Source of the DNA: an uncultured Pelagibacteraceae bacterium
Lineage (GTDB): Bacteria > Pseudomonadota > Alphaproteobacteria > Pelagibacterales > Pelagibacteraceae
NCBI GenBank assembly: GCA_902561155.1
Contig: CACEOY010000001.1
Coordinates: 145,482 to 209,481, forward strand
Length of the DNA stretch: 64,000 bases
Direction: 5' to 3'
A program made the translations under genes and the position numbers. The notes under the pieces were generated by a model. That model was not told where the DNA came from. It saw only the letters and a list, made by a program, of their open reading frames with translations, and made no database searches. The first letter of the stretch is position 1; the number at the start of each line of letters is the position of its first letter. Below are positions 9,379-20,343 of the stretch, piece after piece.

Positions 9379-10326
9379 TTATCTTAAAAATTTATAAAAT
9401 TCTGAAGTTTTTTTCTTAGTAAATTCATCTATAGGTGGAATTTTTTTAAGTAATTTTAACGATTCTGCAGATCTTCCTTGGCAATACAGAGTTAAATTAC
9501 AACCAGCTCTTAGAGCTTTTAAAGCATTTTTTGTGATATCATGTTTGAGTGATTTCATACTGATATCATCTGATATAATTACTCCTTTATAACCAATTTT
9601 TTTTCTAATGATATTTCTAATTATTATTGGCGAATGTGTAGCACAATTTTTACTATCAATTTTTTTATATAAAATATGAGCAGTCATAGCAAATAATGAT
9701 TTAGTGTTCTTAAAACACTTAAAATCGTTTTTAATTAGGTATTTTAAATCCTTGTTAACGATTGGTAATTTTTTATGTGAATCTATTTTGGCTAAACCGT
9801 GCCCAGGAATATGTTTAATAACAGTTGCTATTTTATTTAATTTACAAATGTCTATACAAATATTTGAAAGTGTTTTGATGGTCTTTATTTTTGAAGAGTA
9901 AACTCTGCGTTTTAAAAATTTATGTGTAAATTTATACAACCTATCCAAGACCGGAATAGTATTTATATTAATTCCCAGAAAATTTAAATTAATACAAATC
10001 TCTTTTAAGTAGTATTTATATATATTAGACCCAAATCTTTGATTTAAATCAAAAATCTCACCGAAATACTTTTGTGAAAAATTTTTATTGTTAATAATAT
10101 TTTGTAGTCTGGAAACATCACCGCCTTCTTCATCTATTAAAATTGGGTATTTTTTATCTCTGGTAATTTTCTTAATTGATAAAATTAACTTTTTTAACTG
10201 AAAAAAATCTTTTATATTTCTTTTAAAAAGTATAACTCCCCAAGGTATATACTTTTTAAAAATATTAATTTCAGTTTTTGTAAGTTTGTAACCACTTAAA
10301 CTTATTATGATAGCTTTCTTGACCAT
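9379..10326 (-). CDS. nagZ: Beta-N-acetylhexosaminidase NagZ (GH3), divergent
   Basis: Cytoplasmic glycoside hydrolase of family GH3 that releases GlcNAc from recycled muropeptides. It is 315 residues. Visible are IDEEGGDVSRLQ (64-75), which usually reads DQEGGRVQRL, the catalytic loop KHIPGHG with DSH (171-184), and the nucleophile region ISDDISM (251-257). The sequence is unusually rich in Lys and Ile, so it is fast-evolving, but the catalytic His and Asp positions are retained. The stop of the small gene upstream is two bases away. Position between argS and scpA is the family's normal place. Confidence 0.9.
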   Translation of the reverse strand: MVKKAIIISLSGYKLTKTEINIFKKYIPWGVILFKRNIKDFFQLKKLILSIKKITRDKKYPILIDEEGGDVSRLQNIINNKNFSQKYFGEIFDLNQRFGSNIYKYYLKEICINLNFLGININTIPVLDRLYKFTHKFLKRRVYSSKIKTIKTLSNICIDICKLNKIATVIKHIPGHGLAKIDSHKKLPIVNKDLKYLIKNDFKCFKNTKSLFAMTAHILYKKIDSKNCATHSPIIIRNIIRKKIGYKGVIISDDISMKSLKHDITKNALKALRAGCNLTLYCQGRSAESLKLLKKIPPIDEFTKKKTSEFYKFLR

Positions 10327-10328
10327 TT

Positions 10329-10589
10329 TTATTTAAAAAGTTCCCAAAAACTTCTTTTAAAATTTTGTTCATTTGAGTTATCGAACCCTGAGTTAAATTC
10401 GATTACATCATTTGTGTCATTTGGTAGAAGTGGTAAAACAGAGGTGTTTTTAAGTATTTTCGACTCTAAATTTTCTCTATTATTTTTCACAGTGCTTATG
10501 TTTTTGTCAGACACATAGTAATTGAATGTGAAAATAAAAAAAAAGATTATTATGATAGCTATCAAAAACGTTACTATATTATTCATCAT
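10329..10589 (-). CDS. Small membrane protein in the slot of the SPOR-domain gene
   Basis: An 86-residue protein with one N-terminal membrane helix (about 4-26) and a short, polar, Asn-rich periplasmic tail. No known domain is recognisable. In related alphaproteobacteria the gene between argS and nagZ encodes a SPOR-domain (peptidoglycan-binding) membrane protein; here the position and the N-terminal anchor remain but a SPOR domain is missing. The start codon overlaps the argS stop (TAATG), so it is translationally coupled. I infer a truncated remnant or a lineage-specific version. Coding is supported by the tight packing; function is unknown. Confidence 0.7.
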   Translation of the reverse strand: MMNNIVTFLIAIIIIFFFIFTFNYYVSDKNISTVKNNRENLESKILKNTSVLPLLPNDTNDVIEFNSGFDNSNEQNFKRSFWELFK

Positions 10590-12304
10590 TACATTTTATC
10601 AGGTAAGGAAACATTTAAAATACCCATTCCATTTTTAAGCACTAAAAGTAAAAGACTTGTAATTGTCAAAATATTACTAGCTATTTTCCCATTTTTTATA
10701 AATTTATATTTTTCGTCTTCATTACCTTTGCTCCAATAGGAATGAAAAAGAGTAGCTAACTCATATAGATAAAAAGGTATTCGGTGAGGCTCATATTTAA
10801 GCGAAGAAATCTTTACAACTTTTGGCCATTCAAAAATTTTTCGTAATATATCTCTTTCATACTTATTAAAATCTTTATCTATTTTTACAATCTTTTGTTT
10901 AAGCGTGGTATTATTAGTTGATCTCAATAGAGATTGAATTCTAGCATGACAATACTGGACGTAATAAACTGGATTATCTTTACTTTTTTCCAAAACTTTA
11001 TCAAAATCAAAATCGAGTTCAACGTCATTACTCCTATTCAGCATCATAAATCTAATAGAATCTTTATTAACTTCAGACAATAAATCATTTACTGAGATAA
11101 ATTCTCCAGATCTTTTCGACATCTTAAAAGGCTCTCCCTTTTTAAATAATTTAACAAGCTGACAAACTTTACATTCTAAAATTATTTTATTTTGAGAAAG
11201 TGCTTTAACAGCACTTTCAATCCTTTTAATATAACCCGTGTGATCTGCTCCCAAAATATTAATTAATTTATCGTAATTTCTTGAAACTTTATTAAAGTGA
11301 TAAGCTATATCATTTGCAAAGTATGTCCATGATCCATTATTTTTCTGTAAAGCCCGATCAGAATCATCGCCAAATAAAGTTGACTTAAATAAAAGTCTTT
11401 TAGTCTTTTTCCAATTTTTTATTTCTTCACCTTTTGGAGGATCTAAATAACCTTCATCGACGTAATTTATTTTTTTGAGGAGATTAATTGCTTTATCTAG
11501 TGTTTTTGACTCAACTATCGATTTTTCTGAAACAAAATTGTCATGAGATATTCCAAGCATGCTCAAATCAGATTTGATCATTTTCATCGAAAGATTTAAA
11601 GCTTCCTTGTGCAAAAATTTATATTCATCATCAAAGTTTTTAAATTCAGATTTTCTTTTCTTCTGTATACTATCAGCAATCTCAATAATATATTCCCCGG
11701 GATATAATGATTTGTCATTTGGAAATTTTTCGTTGTACTTTATTTCCCTTATTCTTAAATAAACAGATTTTAAAAAATTTGTAATCTGACCTCCATAATC
11801 ATTAATATAATATTCTTTAGTTACTTTATTGCCATTAAACTTCAAAAGATTTGATAATGTGTCACCAAATACTGCCCCTCTACAATGACCTACATGCATA
11901 GGACCTGTAGGGTTCGCAGAGACAAATTCTATGTTGTAATTTTTGCTGTCTTTCTGAGATCCAAATTTTTCATTTTTTTTTAATATATTATTTATAATTA
12001 AAGTTATTGCATCATTTTTAAGGGTAATATTTAAAAAACCAGGGCCTGCGATTTCAATGTCTTTAAAGTCTTTTATGTTTTTTTCTAACAGTTTTTTTAT
12101 ATTATTTCCTAACTTAATAGGATTACATTTGTTTTGTTTAGCTAAAATCAAAACTACATTACTTGAGATATCACAGTCAAAATTTGATGGAGGCTTTTCT
12201 AAATTAATCCCTTTATAGTTTTCTATCTTATTGATGCCCAATTCTTTGTAATGATGATTAATATTTTTTAGTATGGATTTAAGATAATTTTCAAAAATGT
12301 TCAT
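10589..12304 (-). CDS. argS: Arginyl-tRNA synthetase
   Basis: Class I synthetase that charges tRNA-Arg. It is 571 residues. It has the Arg-specific N-terminal additional domain (1-105), the HIGH-type signature NPTGPMHVGHCRGA (131-144), Rossmann catalytic core with GADHTGYIKR, the KMSKS-type loop FKMSKRSGEF and the C-terminal helical anticodon domain with YVQYCHARIQSLLR. All elements are in order. It overlaps dgt by four bases and the small membrane protein gene by one. The tRNA-Arg(UCU) gene in this window is one of its substrates. Confidence 0.97.
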   Translation of the reverse strand: MNIFENYLKSILKNINHHYKELGINKIENYKGINLEKPPSNFDCDISSNVVLILAKQNKCNPIKLGNNIKKLLEKNIKDFKDIEIAGPGFLNITLKNDAITLIINNILKKNEKFGSQKDSKNYNIEFVSANPTGPMHVGHCRGAVFGDTLSNLLKFNGNKVTKEYYINDYGGQITNFLKSVYLRIREIKYNEKFPNDKSLYPGEYIIEIADSIQKKRKSEFKNFDDEYKFLHKEALNLSMKMIKSDLSMLGISHDNFVSEKSIVESKTLDKAINLLKKINYVDEGYLDPPKGEEIKNWKKTKRLLFKSTLFGDDSDRALQKNNGSWTYFANDIAYHFNKVSRNYDKLINILGADHTGYIKRIESAVKALSQNKIILECKVCQLVKLFKKGEPFKMSKRSGEFISVNDLLSEVNKDSIRFMMLNRSNDVELDFDFDKVLEKSKDNPVYYVQYCHARIQSLLRSTNNTTLKQKIVKIDKDFNKYERDILRKIFEWPKVVKISSLKYEPHRIPFYLYELATLFHSYWSKGNEDEKYKFIKNGKIASNILTITSLLLLVLKNGMGILNVSLPDKM

Positions 12305-13431
12305 TTTATTTTATTATATAGATTTATTGCATATCTATCAGTCATTCCAGCTATAAAATCACATATTGATCTTTCTATATCAGCATTGTTTGGTTTATCA
12401 ATTTTAATATATTTTTTTGGGTTTTTTTTAATTATAAAAAACAATTTTTCTACAATTTTTTTCCCTAAATTAGTTTTGTGGATAACATTTTTATTATAGT
12501 ACATATTTTTTTTTAAAAATTTTTTGATGTTTGTATCAAATTTTTTCATCTTATTAGAAAAACAAACTATAGGGTATTTTGATTTATAAATGTCCTTTAC
12601 CGATTTTATTCTATTTTTTTTAATATTTTTTTGTGTGTTTAAAATGACATCTCTTACCATTTCATCAATTATTTCTCTTACTATTTGTCTTAAAACAATA
12701 TCATAAGGATATTTTTTTATTTTATTAATGTGTTTTTTTAATAAAACATTTAAAATCGGAATTCTTTTAATATCATTTAATTTGAACAAATTTGCCTTTA
12801 ACCCATCCTCCAAATCATGGCTATTGTAAGCTATATCATCTGAAATAGAGGCTATCTGTGCTTCTAAACTAGGGCTGTTATTAAAATTAATTTTTTGTTT
12901 GAAAAAGTTTTTTCCTAAAATCTGATTATATTTTATTTTGTTTTTTACAGGGCCATTGTGCTTAACAAGTCCATCTAGAGTTTCAATTGATAAATTTAAC
13001 CCCTTAAAATTATAATATCTGTTTTCAAGAAGCGTTACTATTCTTACAGTTTGTATATTATGGTCAAAACCACCGTTTCTTTTCATGCATTCATTTAAAG
13101 CTTCTTCACCAGCATGGCCAAAAGGTGTGTGGCCTAGATCATGTGCTAAACTTAATGTTTCAGCTAAATCCTCGTTTAGGTTAAAATATTTTGCGAGAGT
13201 TCTGGCTATCTGAGATACTTCAAGAGAATGTGTAATTCTTGTTCTGTAATGATCTCCTGTTGTATTAACAAATACTTGGGTTTTATGTTTTAGTCTTCTG
13301 AAAGCTGTGGAGTGTAGTATTCTATCTCTATCTCGTTGGTATGGTGACCTCAATTTACTCTTATTTTCAAAATAGAATCTTCCTTTAGATTTGATAGAGA
13401 TCGATAAATTTGAGATTGTATTACTTTGCAT
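12301..13431 (-). CDS. dgt: Deoxyguanosinetriphosphate triphosphohydrolase-like protein
   Basis: HD-domain dNTP triphosphohydrolase that removes triphosphate from deoxynucleotides. It is 376 residues, the length of the shorter proteobacterial class. Motifs: SPYQRDRDRILHSTAFRRL near residues 29-47, RTRITHSLEVSQIAR (63-77), the metal-binding LAHDLGHTPFGHAGE (95-109) and later the Asp of SISDDIAYNSHDLEDG. These give the H...HD...D metal site. The C-terminal half is Lys/Ile-rich and less conserved. It is the first gene of the long minus-strand run and is divergent from the Fe-S carrier gene, 31 bases apart. Confidence 0.93.
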   Translation of the reverse strand: MQSNTISNLSISIKSKGRFYFENKSKLRSPYQRDRDRILHSTAFRRLKHKTQVFVNTTGDHYRTRITHSLEVSQIARTLAKYFNLNEDLAETLSLAHDLGHTPFGHAGEEALNECMKRNGGFDHNIQTVRIVTLLENRYYNFKGLNLSIETLDGLVKHNGPVKNKIKYNQILGKNFFKQKINFNNSPSLEAQIASISDDIAYNSHDLEDGLKANLFKLNDIKRIPILNVLLKKHINKIKKYPYDIVLRQIVREIIDEMVRDVILNTQKNIKKNRIKSVKDIYKSKYPIVCFSNKMKKFDTNIKKFLKKNMYYNKNVIHKTNLGKKIVEKLFFIIKKNPKKYIKIDKPNNADIERSICDFIAGMTDRYAINLYNKIK

Positions 13432-13462
13432 AAAACTATATTAAAATATATACTACATAATA

Positions 13463-13780
13463 ATGACAAAAAAAATTGTATTTACAGATAAAGCTAAAGA
13501 TCAAATTCAAAAAATAACTAGTGAATCTAAGTCTAAAAAGTATTTTAGAATTTCTGTTAAAGGTGGTGGGTGCTCTGGATTTAAGTATAGTTTTAGTTTT
13601 GACGACTCGAAAAAAGATGATGATGTAGAGTTTGAAAATGCATTAATTGATAAGACTTCATTGGACATTATCAATGGTTCAACTATTGATTTTAAAGTTG
13701 AGATGATTGGTGAGTCATTTGTGATAAACAATCCTAAAGCTACGGCTTCCTGCGGTTGTGGTTTGTCATTTTCTGTCTAA
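13463..13780 (+). CDS. erpA: A-type iron-sulfur carrier (ErpA/IscA family)
   Basis: Small protein that delivers Fe-S clusters to apoproteins. It is 105 residues with the HesB/IscA fold and the three ligand cysteines: Cys37 in GGGCSGFKY and Cys97/Cys99 in SCGCGLSF. ErpA and IscA cannot be separated with certainty from sequence reading; the neighbourhood (dgt, xthA) matches the ErpA-type gene of alphaproteobacteria. The next gene, xthA, starts inside the stop codon (TAATG). Confidence 0.92.
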   Translation: MTKKIVFTDKAKDQIQKITSESKSKKYFRISVKGGGCSGFKYSFSFDDSKKDDDVEFENALIDKTSLDIINGSTIDFKVEMIGESFVINNPKATASCGCGLSFSV

Positions 13781-14556
13781 TGAAAATTATCTCGTGGAAT
13801 GTAAATTCTGTAAGAGCAAGAATAAACAATATTACAAATTATATAAAAGACGACAAACCAGATATACTTCTTCTTCAGGAAATTAAAACTCAAGATGAAA
13901 ATTTTCCTTATGAGAGTTTTGAAAATATTGGTTATAACTCTTATATTTTTGGTCAAAAAAGCTATAACGGCGTAGCAATTATTTCAAAATTACCTATAAA
14001 AAGTATTTCAAAAGATTTTATAAAAGATGAAAAAAAACAAGCTAGAGTTATAAATGGTGAAATCCAATTAAAGAAAAAAAAGATAGAAATTATAAACATC
14101 TATGTACCTAATGGAAATCCTATTGATACAGAAAAGTATGAATATAAAAAAAATTGGTTAAAAAAATTCATAGAACAAGTTAAAAAAAAGATTTCGTCGG
14201 GTTCAAATATTATTATTGCTGGTGACTTCAATATTATTCCCGAAGAAATAGATGTATATGATTTTAAAAGATACGAAAACGACGCTTTAGGAAAATTAGA
14301 AATTAGAAAAAAATTTAGGGAATTATTGAATATTGGTTTTGTTGATGTTTATCGAATTAAAAATAAGAAAAAACAAGAATATACGTTTTGGGACTATTTC
14401 GCTGGATCTTGGCAAAAAAATTATGGAATGAGAATTGATCATTTTTTGTTATCAAATAATTTAATAGAAAATATTTCATCAATTAATATAAATAAAAAAC
14501 CTAGGTCAAAATTAAAACCGTCTGATCATACACCAATAGAACTTATAATTAACTAG
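13780..14556 (+). CDS. xthA: Exodeoxyribonuclease III
   Basis: AP endonuclease/3'-5' exonuclease of base-excision repair. It is 258 residues from ATG 13780, which is coupled to the previous stop; an in-frame upstream codon at 13756 lies inside the Fe-S carrier gene and is not needed. EEP-fold motifs: SWNVNSVRAR (5-14) with Asn7, LLLQEIKTQ with the metal-binding Glu34, NIYVPNG, GDFNIIPEE, RIDHFLLSN and the catalytic SDHTPIEL near the C terminus. Convergent with the manC-type gene, overlapping its end by eight bases. Confidence 0.95.
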   Translation: MKIISWNVNSVRARINNITNYIKDDKPDILLLQEIKTQDENFPYESFENIGYNSYIFGQKSYNGVAIISKLPIKSISKDFIKDEKKQARVINGEIQLKKKKIEIINIYVPNGNPIDTEKYEYKKNWLKKFIEQVKKKISSGSNIIIAGDFNIIPEEIDVYDFKRYENDALGKLEIRKKFRELLNIGFVDVYRIKNKKKQEYTFWDYFAGSWQKNYGMRIDHFLLSNNLIENISSININKKPRSKLKPSDHTPIELIIN

Positions 14557-15754
14557 CTCTACCGTAAATATCCTCAAATCTAACTATATCACTTTCTTTA
14601 AGAATTGAGCCTAATTGAGCTTCCATAACTTTTGCTAACTTTTTATCTGGATTTTGAATTCTATGAACTGCTCCCCTAGGAATAAAAATTGTATCATTCT
14701 TTTTTTTGGAATAAAATTTTTTATTTAGTTCAATCTTTGGATTTCCTTTTGTTATAACCCAATGTTCCGATCTATGAAAATGTTTTTGTAAACTTAAAAT
14801 TCCTTTTGGTTTAATAAATAATTCTTTTATTAAAAAATTGTTTCCTTTATATAAGTTAGTATAACCACCCCAAGGTCTAAAAAAAGTATTATTTCTTTTG
14901 TAGTATTTTTTTTTATTCTTATTAAACATTAAAAGAATTTCTTTCCAACTGCCCATGTCTGACCAAACTATATCAAGTTTAATTGCTCTGATATCTTTTG
15001 TTTGTTCTAAAATAGCGAAATCAAAAGATTTTGATGAATTTTTATTAAATTTTTTTTTACTTAAATAATAAGTATTTTTTTTAATTTTTGCTTTTTGAAC
15101 AGCTTGAGACGTATTTAAAAACATTTTTTTTTGGTATTTTTTAAAATTATTTATGACTGAATCTTTTCTAATTAAAAACATACCTGAATTCCAATATCCA
15201 CCTAGATTAATAAGTTGCTTAGCTTTTTTTATATTTGGTTTTTCTATAAATCTATTTACTTTATTTTTCCCTCCTTTTAATTTTGAGGTTATAAAATATC
15301 CATATTGATCTGATGGTGAATTAGGTTTAATCCCAAAAATAAAAATATTATTTTCGTTTAAATTCTTTAAGTTTTGCTTAATTTTTTTGTTAAATTCATT
15401 TGAATTTTCTATTAAATGATCTGCCGATAAAAAAATTATCGGTTGTTTATTTGGAATGTCCTCTATTAGAGAGGCTGAGAGAATAGCTGGAGCTGTGTTT
15501 TTTTTAATTGGTTCTAAAATAATACTGTATTTTTTAAAATTTTTCTTTCTTAGGTGTTTTTTCACTTCTTTTAGATATTTTGAATTTGTGCTTATTATTG
15601 GAGCATCAAATATTGGTGACTTAATTCTGTCCAACGTTTTTCCTAATAGTGTCCATCCTCCGAAGTCAATAAACTGTTTAGCTTGATTTCTAATTTCATC
15701 AGGCCATAGTCTGGTCCCTGCTCCACCACATAAAATAACTGGTCTGATTTTCAT
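14549..15754 (-). CDS. manC: Mannose-1-phosphate guanylyltransferase / mannose-6-phosphate isomerase (short)
   Basis: Makes GDP-mannose for surface polysaccharides. The N-terminal domain is a nucleotidyltransferase with GGAGTRLWP (10-18), the product-binding region FIEKPN and WNSGMFLIRKD. The C-terminal third (about 290-400) is a type II mannose-6-phosphate isomerase cupin with RPWGGYTNLY, the metal His in QKHFHRSEHW and FIPRGAVHRIQN. At 401 residues it is shorter than the usual 470, with losses in the linker between the domains. The start overlaps the ilvD stop (TAATG). Related sugar-nucleotide specificities cannot be excluded. Confidence 0.88.
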   Translation of the reverse strand: MKIRPVILCGGAGTRLWPDEIRNQAKQFIDFGGWTLLGKTLDRIKSPIFDAPIISTNSKYLKEVKKHLRKKNFKKYSIILEPIKKNTAPAILSASLIEDIPNKQPIIFLSADHLIENSNEFNKKIKQNLKNLNENNIFIFGIKPNSPSDQYGYFITSKLKGGKNKVNRFIEKPNIKKAKQLINLGGYWNSGMFLIRKDSVINNFKKYQKKMFLNTSQAVQKAKIKKNTYYLSKKKFNKNSSKSFDFAILEQTKDIRAIKLDIVWSDMGSWKEILLMFNKNKKKYYKRNNTFFRPWGGYTNLYKGNNFLIKELFIKPKGILSLQKHFHRSEHWVITKGNPKIELNKKFYSKKKNDTIFIPRGAVHRIQNPDKKLAKVMEAQLGSILKESDIVRFEDIYGRAS

Positions 15755-17472
15755 TAAATTTTTGAATATTCTTTGACCTCTTTTTTCTTACCTGGGTGTG
15801 TGGGTGCACCTAAATATGCTGGGCCAACAGTTTGAGCATACTTCCATAAAGTACCAGATCCGAATGAAGATTTTTTTTCTTTCCATTTTTTCTTTCTTGC
15901 TGATAATTGAGCTTTAGTTAATCTAACATTAATTTTTCCCTTTTTTGCATCTATATCAATTACGTCGCCATTTTTAAGTAATGCTATTGGACCTCCCAGT
16001 GCTGCTTCGGGACCTACATGTCCAACGCAGAATCCTCTTGTAGCACCTGAAAACCTTCCATCTGTAATTAATGCAACTTTTTCTCCTTTGCCTTGTCCAT
16101 ATATTGCTCCAGTAGTTGAAAGCATTTCTCTCATACCAGGGCCACCTCGTGGACCTTCATATCTAATTATGATTACATCGCCATCATTATATTTTTTTGA
16201 TTGTACTGCTTTCATTGCAGCTTCTTCATTATCAAAACATCTGGCTTTGCCTGAAAATTGTAATTTTTTTAGCCCGGCTATTTTAACTATCGCTCCGTCT
16301 GGTGCCAAGTTTCCTTTTAAACCAACTACACCTCCGTCTGGAGATAAAGGATTACTAAATTCTCTTAATACTTTTTGATCAGTATTAAATTTTACATCTT
16401 TAAGATTTTCACTCATCGTTTTACCTGTAACTGTCATGCAGTCTCCGTGAATAAATCCTCCATCAAATAATGTTTTCAATAACATTGGTACTCCGCCTGC
16501 TTCCCACATGTCTTTAGCAACATATTTTCCGCCAGGTTTTAAATCCGCAAGGTATGGTGTTTTTTTAAAAATTTTTGCTACATCCATCAAATCAAACTTA
16601 ACACCAATTTCATTTGCTAAAGCTGGTAAATGCAAAGCGGCATTAGTCGAACCACCAGTTGCAGCAACAATAGTGGCAGCATTTTCTAAAGATTTTTTTG
16701 TAACTATATCCCTAGGTTTTATATTTTTTTCCAATAAATCCATGACAGTTTTACCGCTTTCATAAGCATACTTGTCTCTCTCCTCATATGGTGCTGGAGT
16801 ACCTGCTGAATAAGGTAGAGCAAGACCAATAGCTTCCGAAACACAAGCCATTGTATTGGCGGTAAATTGTCCGCCACATGCACCGGCACTTGGGCATGCA
16901 ACTAATTCTAGTTCCCTTAACTCGTCTGAAGACATTTTGCCTGAGGAATGTTTTCCAACGGCCTCAAAAACATCGACAACAGTTACGTCTTTTCCTTTGT
17001 ATTTACCTGGAAGGATTGAACCTCCATAAATAAAAACACTAGGCACGTTTAGTCTTAGCATTGACATCATTAATCCTGGTAAAGATTTATCACATCCAGC
17101 AATTCCAACTAAGGCATCATAACAATGACCTCTTACTGTAAGTTCTGCTGAGTCAGCAATAATTTCTCTAGAAATTAAAGATGATTTCATTCCCTCATGA
17201 CCCATAGCTATGCCATCTGTAACTGTGATTGTACAAAATTCTCTTGGAGTTCCCCCAAATTGTTTTACGCCTTTTTTAACTGATTGAGCTTGTCTCATTA
17301 ATGCAGTATTACATGGAGCAGCTTCATTCCAGGTTGATACTACACCAACAAATGGTTTGGCTACGTCTTGTTCTGTTTCTCCCATTGCATAATAGAATGA
17401 GCGATGTGGGGCTCTATCAGGACCTAACGACGTATGTCGACTGGGTAATTTTTTTTTATTTATTTTTGACAT
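15754..17472 (-). CDS. ilvD: Dihydroxy-acid dehydratase
   Basis: Fe-S enzyme that converts dihydroxyisovalerate and dihydroxymethylvalerate to the 2-keto acids of valine and isoleucine. It is 572 residues. Cluster and substrate residues are seen in [37 protein letters not shown] and, near the C terminus, [22 protein letters not shown]. The length and motifs match the IlvD subgroup rather than the sugar-acid dehydratase EDD. It lies two bases after valS and is coupled to the manC-type gene. Its base composition is richer in G+C than most neighbours, as expected for a highly conserved protein. Confidence 0.96.
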   Translation of the reverse strand: MSKINKKKLPSRHTSLGPDRAPHRSFYYAMGETEQDVAKPFVGVVSTWNEAAPCNTALMRQAQSVKKGVKQFGGTPREFCTITVTDGIAMGHEGMKSSLISREIIADSAELTVRGHCYDALVGIAGCDKSLPGLMMSMLRLNVPSVFIYGGSILPGKYKGKDVTVVDVFEAVGKHSSGKMSSDELRELELVACPSAGACGGQFTANTMACVSEAIGLALPYSAGTPAPYEERDKYAYESGKTVMDLLEKNIKPRDIVTKKSLENAATIVAATGGSTNAALHLPALANEIGVKFDLMDVAKIFKKTPYLADLKPGGKYVAKDMWEAGGVPMLLKTLFDGGFIHGDCMTVTGKTMSENLKDVKFNTDQKVLREFSNPLSPDGGVVGLKGNLAPDGAIVKIAGLKKLQFSGKARCFDNEEAAMKAVQSKKYNDGDVIIIRYEGPRGGPGMREMLSTTGAIYGQGKGEKVALITDGRFSGATRGFCVGHVGPEAALGGPIALLKNGDVIDIDAKKGKINVRLTKAQLSARKKKWKEKKSSFGSGTLWKYAQTVGPAYLGAPTHPGKKKEVKEYSKI

Positions 17473-17474
17473 AT

Positions 17475-20123
17475 TTAATTAATACTTAATACAATACTTC
17501 TTAATTTTTTATCTTCAACAGTTAATTCTTTAATAAGGTTTTTATCATTATTGACTATATCTTTAGGAGCTTTTTTTACATAAGACTTATTCTTAAGCTT
17601 ATTTTTTAAGTTAGATATTTGATTATTTATACTTTCAATCTTTTGTAAAATTCTTTCTTTCTGAGAGGTTAAATTTACATTCTCATTGAAACCTAAAGAA
17701 ATTTTTTCTTTTAATACTAAGATATCAATAGAATTCTTATCATTTACCTGTGTTTTAACGATATTATTAATCCTTCCAACTTGTTTTATTAAATTCAAAT
17801 TTTTATTGATTAAATTTTTAAGTTTTTTTGATTTATCTGCAAAGGAAATATCACAAAATAATTTAGGTGTGATTTTTAATTCAGCCTTAGTTGATCTTAT
17901 ACTTGATATTAACTCAATTAAATTATTAATATCTATTTGATTTTTATTAAATTTGGTTGATATTTTGTAATTAGGCCAATCTGACGATATGAGGTTATTT
18001 TTAAAAATTGTACTAAATTTATTTTTCGACCAAACTGCTTCTGTAAAAAAAGGTATAAAAGGATGCAAAATTTTCAAAATATTAGCCATCATAAAAGAAG
18101 AAAAAGCTTTAGCTTCTTTTATATCAGATTTATTTTTTGAATTAAAAATTGGTTTTAAAAATTCTAAATACCAATCACAATATGAGTGCCATACAAATTG
18201 ATATGCATATTTCGCTGCTTCGTCAAATCTAAAAACTTCTATATTTTTTGCTATTAAATCTTTAGCTTTTATAAACTCATTAAAAATCCATTGATTAATT
18301 GGGAGTCTTATATTCAATAAATTAATTTTTTTATCTAATTTACAACTATTTAATTTTAGAAAATTATTTGCACTCCATATTTTAGTAATAAAATTTCTAT
18401 TCCCTTTTATTCTGTCTTTTGATAATTTTACATCTCTCCCAGGTGATGCCATAGAAATTAAAGTAAATCTTAAACTGTCAGCGCCATATTCATTTATAAG
18501 TTCGAGAGGATCAATTACGTTACCTTTGGACTTAGACATTTTTTGTCCTTTTTCATCTCTAACTAATGCATGAACATAAACTTTATTAAATGGAGTTTGT
18601 TTATTAAAGTAGTTTCCCATCATAAGCATTCTTGCTACCCAAAAAAATATTATGTCAAAACCCGTAACTAGTACTGATGTAGGATAAAATTTTTTTAATT
18701 CCAAAGTTTTTACTGGCCAACCTAGAGTAGCAAATGGCCATAATGCAGACGAAAACCAGGTATCTAAAACATCTGTTTCTTGTCTTAGGATACAATCTTT
18801 GTTTTTATTTTTTTTCTTAGCCTGATTTAAAGCTTCAGTTTTATTTTCTGCTACAAAAAGATTATTATTATTATCGTACCACGCTGGAATTCTATGGCCC
18901 CACCAAATTTGACGAGATATACACCATGGTTCTATGTCTTTCATCCATTGAAAAAAAGTCTTTGTCCAATTGTTAGGAAAGAAAGAGGTTTTGCCTTCGT
19001 TAACAACTTTAATTGGTTTTTTGGATAATTTCTTTGCGTCTACAAACCATTGTTCAGTTAAAAGTGGTTCAATAATAGAATTTGATCGATCTCCATAAGG
19101 TACTTTATTTTTAATTGACTCAATTTTAACTAGACTTCCATTTTCTTTTAATTTGGAAATTAAGAGGTTTCTAGCTTCAAATCTATCTAGGCCAATAAAA
19201 TCCTTTATACCATTTTTATTTATTTTACCGTTTTTTTCAAAAATATTGATTGTTTCTAATTTGTTTCTTTTTCCTACGTCATAATCATTAAAATCATGAG
19301 CTGGTGTTATTTTTACAGCTCCAGAGCCCTGATCAGGATCTGCGTAATGATCAGCAATTATTTTTATTTTTCTATTTACTATTGGAATAGTAACTATTTT
19401 TCCAATCAAATTTTTATATCTTTTATCCTTTGGATTAACTGCGACCGCTGTATCCCCCATCATAGTTTCGGGTCTAGTTGTGGCAATAGTAATTTTTACA
19501 TCAGAACTTTCCAGTTGATAGTTAATATAATACAGATGCGATTGTACCTCTTTTTGAATAACCTCTAAATCTGATATAGCAGTTTGAAGCTTCGTATCCC
19601 AATTAACAAGTTTTTTATCTTTGTAAATTAATTTATCATTATATAAATCTACAAAAACCTTGATAACTGCTTTAGATAAATCTTTATCCATTGTAAATCT
19701 GGTTCTTGACCAGTCACATGAACATCCTAATTTTTTAAGTTGATCTAAAATTATTCCTCCAGACTCCTCTTTCCAGGCCCATACATTTTCAATAAACTTT
19801 TCCCTTCCTAAATCTTTTTTTTTAATACCCTCTTTTTCTAAATTTTTCTCAACAACGGCTTGGGTTGCTATCCCAGCATGATCGGTTCCTGGTTGCCATA
19901 GGGTTTCGTATCCCCTCATACGATTAAATCTAACAAGCACATCTTGTAAACTGTTATTCAAAGCATGACCCATATGTAATTTTCCAGTTATATTTGGCGG
20001 TGGAATTACTATAGAGAATTTTTTTTTCAACTTATTTTTTTTGGGTTTAAATAAACCTTTTTTTATCCAAAAATCTGAGATTTTTTTTTCTTCTAACAGA
20101 TGATTATATTTTTTAAATTCCAT
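17475..20123 (-). CDS. valS: Valyl-tRNA synthetase
   Basis: Class I synthetase that charges tRNA-Val. It is 882 residues, with [18 protein letters not shown] (41-58) carrying the HIGH element, the CP1 editing domain (about 180-350) with [15 protein letters not shown], a second class-Ia signature [23 protein letters not shown] near residue 528, a helical anticodon-binding region and a C-terminal coiled coil (about 810-880). All parts are intact. A Val synthetase next to ilvD couples two valine functions, though this may be coincidental. Confidence 0.97.
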   Translation of the reverse strand: MEFKKYNHLLEEKKISDFWIKKGLFKPKKNKLKKKFSIVIPPPNITGKLHMGHALNNSLQDVLVRFNRMRGYETLWQPGTDHAGIATQAVVEKNLEKEGIKKKDLGREKFIENVWAWKEESGGIILDQLKKLGCSCDWSRTRFTMDKDLSKAVIKVFVDLYNDKLIYKDKKLVNWDTKLQTAISDLEVIQKEVQSHLYYINYQLESSDVKITIATTRPETMMGDTAVAVNPKDKRYKNLIGKIVTIPIVNRKIKIIADHYADPDQGSGAVKITPAHDFNDYDVGKRNKLETINIFEKNGKINKNGIKDFIGLDRFEARNLLISKLKENGSLVKIESIKNKVPYGDRSNSIIEPLLTEQWFVDAKKLSKKPIKVVNEGKTSFFPNNWTKTFFQWMKDIEPWCISRQIWWGHRIPAWYDNNNNLFVAENKTEALNQAKKKNKNKDCILRQETDVLDTWFSSALWPFATLGWPVKTLELKKFYPTSVLVTGFDIIFFWVARMLMMGNYFNKQTPFNKVYVHALVRDEKGQKMSKSKGNVIDPLELINEYGADSLRFTLISMASPGRDVKLSKDRIKGNRNFITKIWSANNFLKLNSCKLDKKINLLNIRLPINQWIFNEFIKAKDLIAKNIEVFRFDEAAKYAYQFVWHSYCDWYLEFLKPIFNSKNKSDIKEAKAFSSFMMANILKILHPFIPFFTEAVWSKNKFSTIFKNNLISSDWPNYKISTKFNKNQIDINNLIELISSIRSTKAELKITPKLFCDISFADKSKKLKNLINKNLNLIKQVGRINNIVKTQVNDKNSIDILVLKEKISLGFNENVNLTSQKERILQKIESINNQISNLKNKLKNKSYVKKAPKDIVNNDKNLIKELTVEDKKLRSIVLSIN

Positions 20124-20222
20124 TTTTTATGATTTATATAGTTTATATCAAATGGAGAAAAACCTAAAAGACTTAGATTTTGCTTTATTGAAGCTATTAA
20201 ATGATTTAAAAGAAGCATTATT

Positions 20223-20296
20223 GGCCACGTGGCGGAATGGTTACGCAGAGGATTGCAAATCCTTTTATCCCAGTTCGATTCTGGGCGTGGCCTCCA
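20223..20296 (+). tRNA. tRNA-Cys (GCA)
   Basis: A 74-base cloverleaf. The acceptor arms GGCCACG and CGTGGCC pair fully; the anticodon loop reads TTGCAAA, giving GCA, which decodes UGC/UGU. The T arm contains GTTCGATT. The discriminator is T and CCA is encoded. U as discriminator base is typical of tRNA-Cys. Confidence 0.95.
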
Positions 20297-20343
20297 AAAA
20301 TTTGGTTGTTTTATTATTTTAAAAAAAGTATGGTCTTTTTCAT

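Noticed and set aside
20152..20322. A 56-codon frame running through tRNA-Cys
   Set aside because: It begins before the tRNA and crosses all of it; the tRNA is certain, and there is no ribosome binding site. The protein-like first 25 residues are probably chance.
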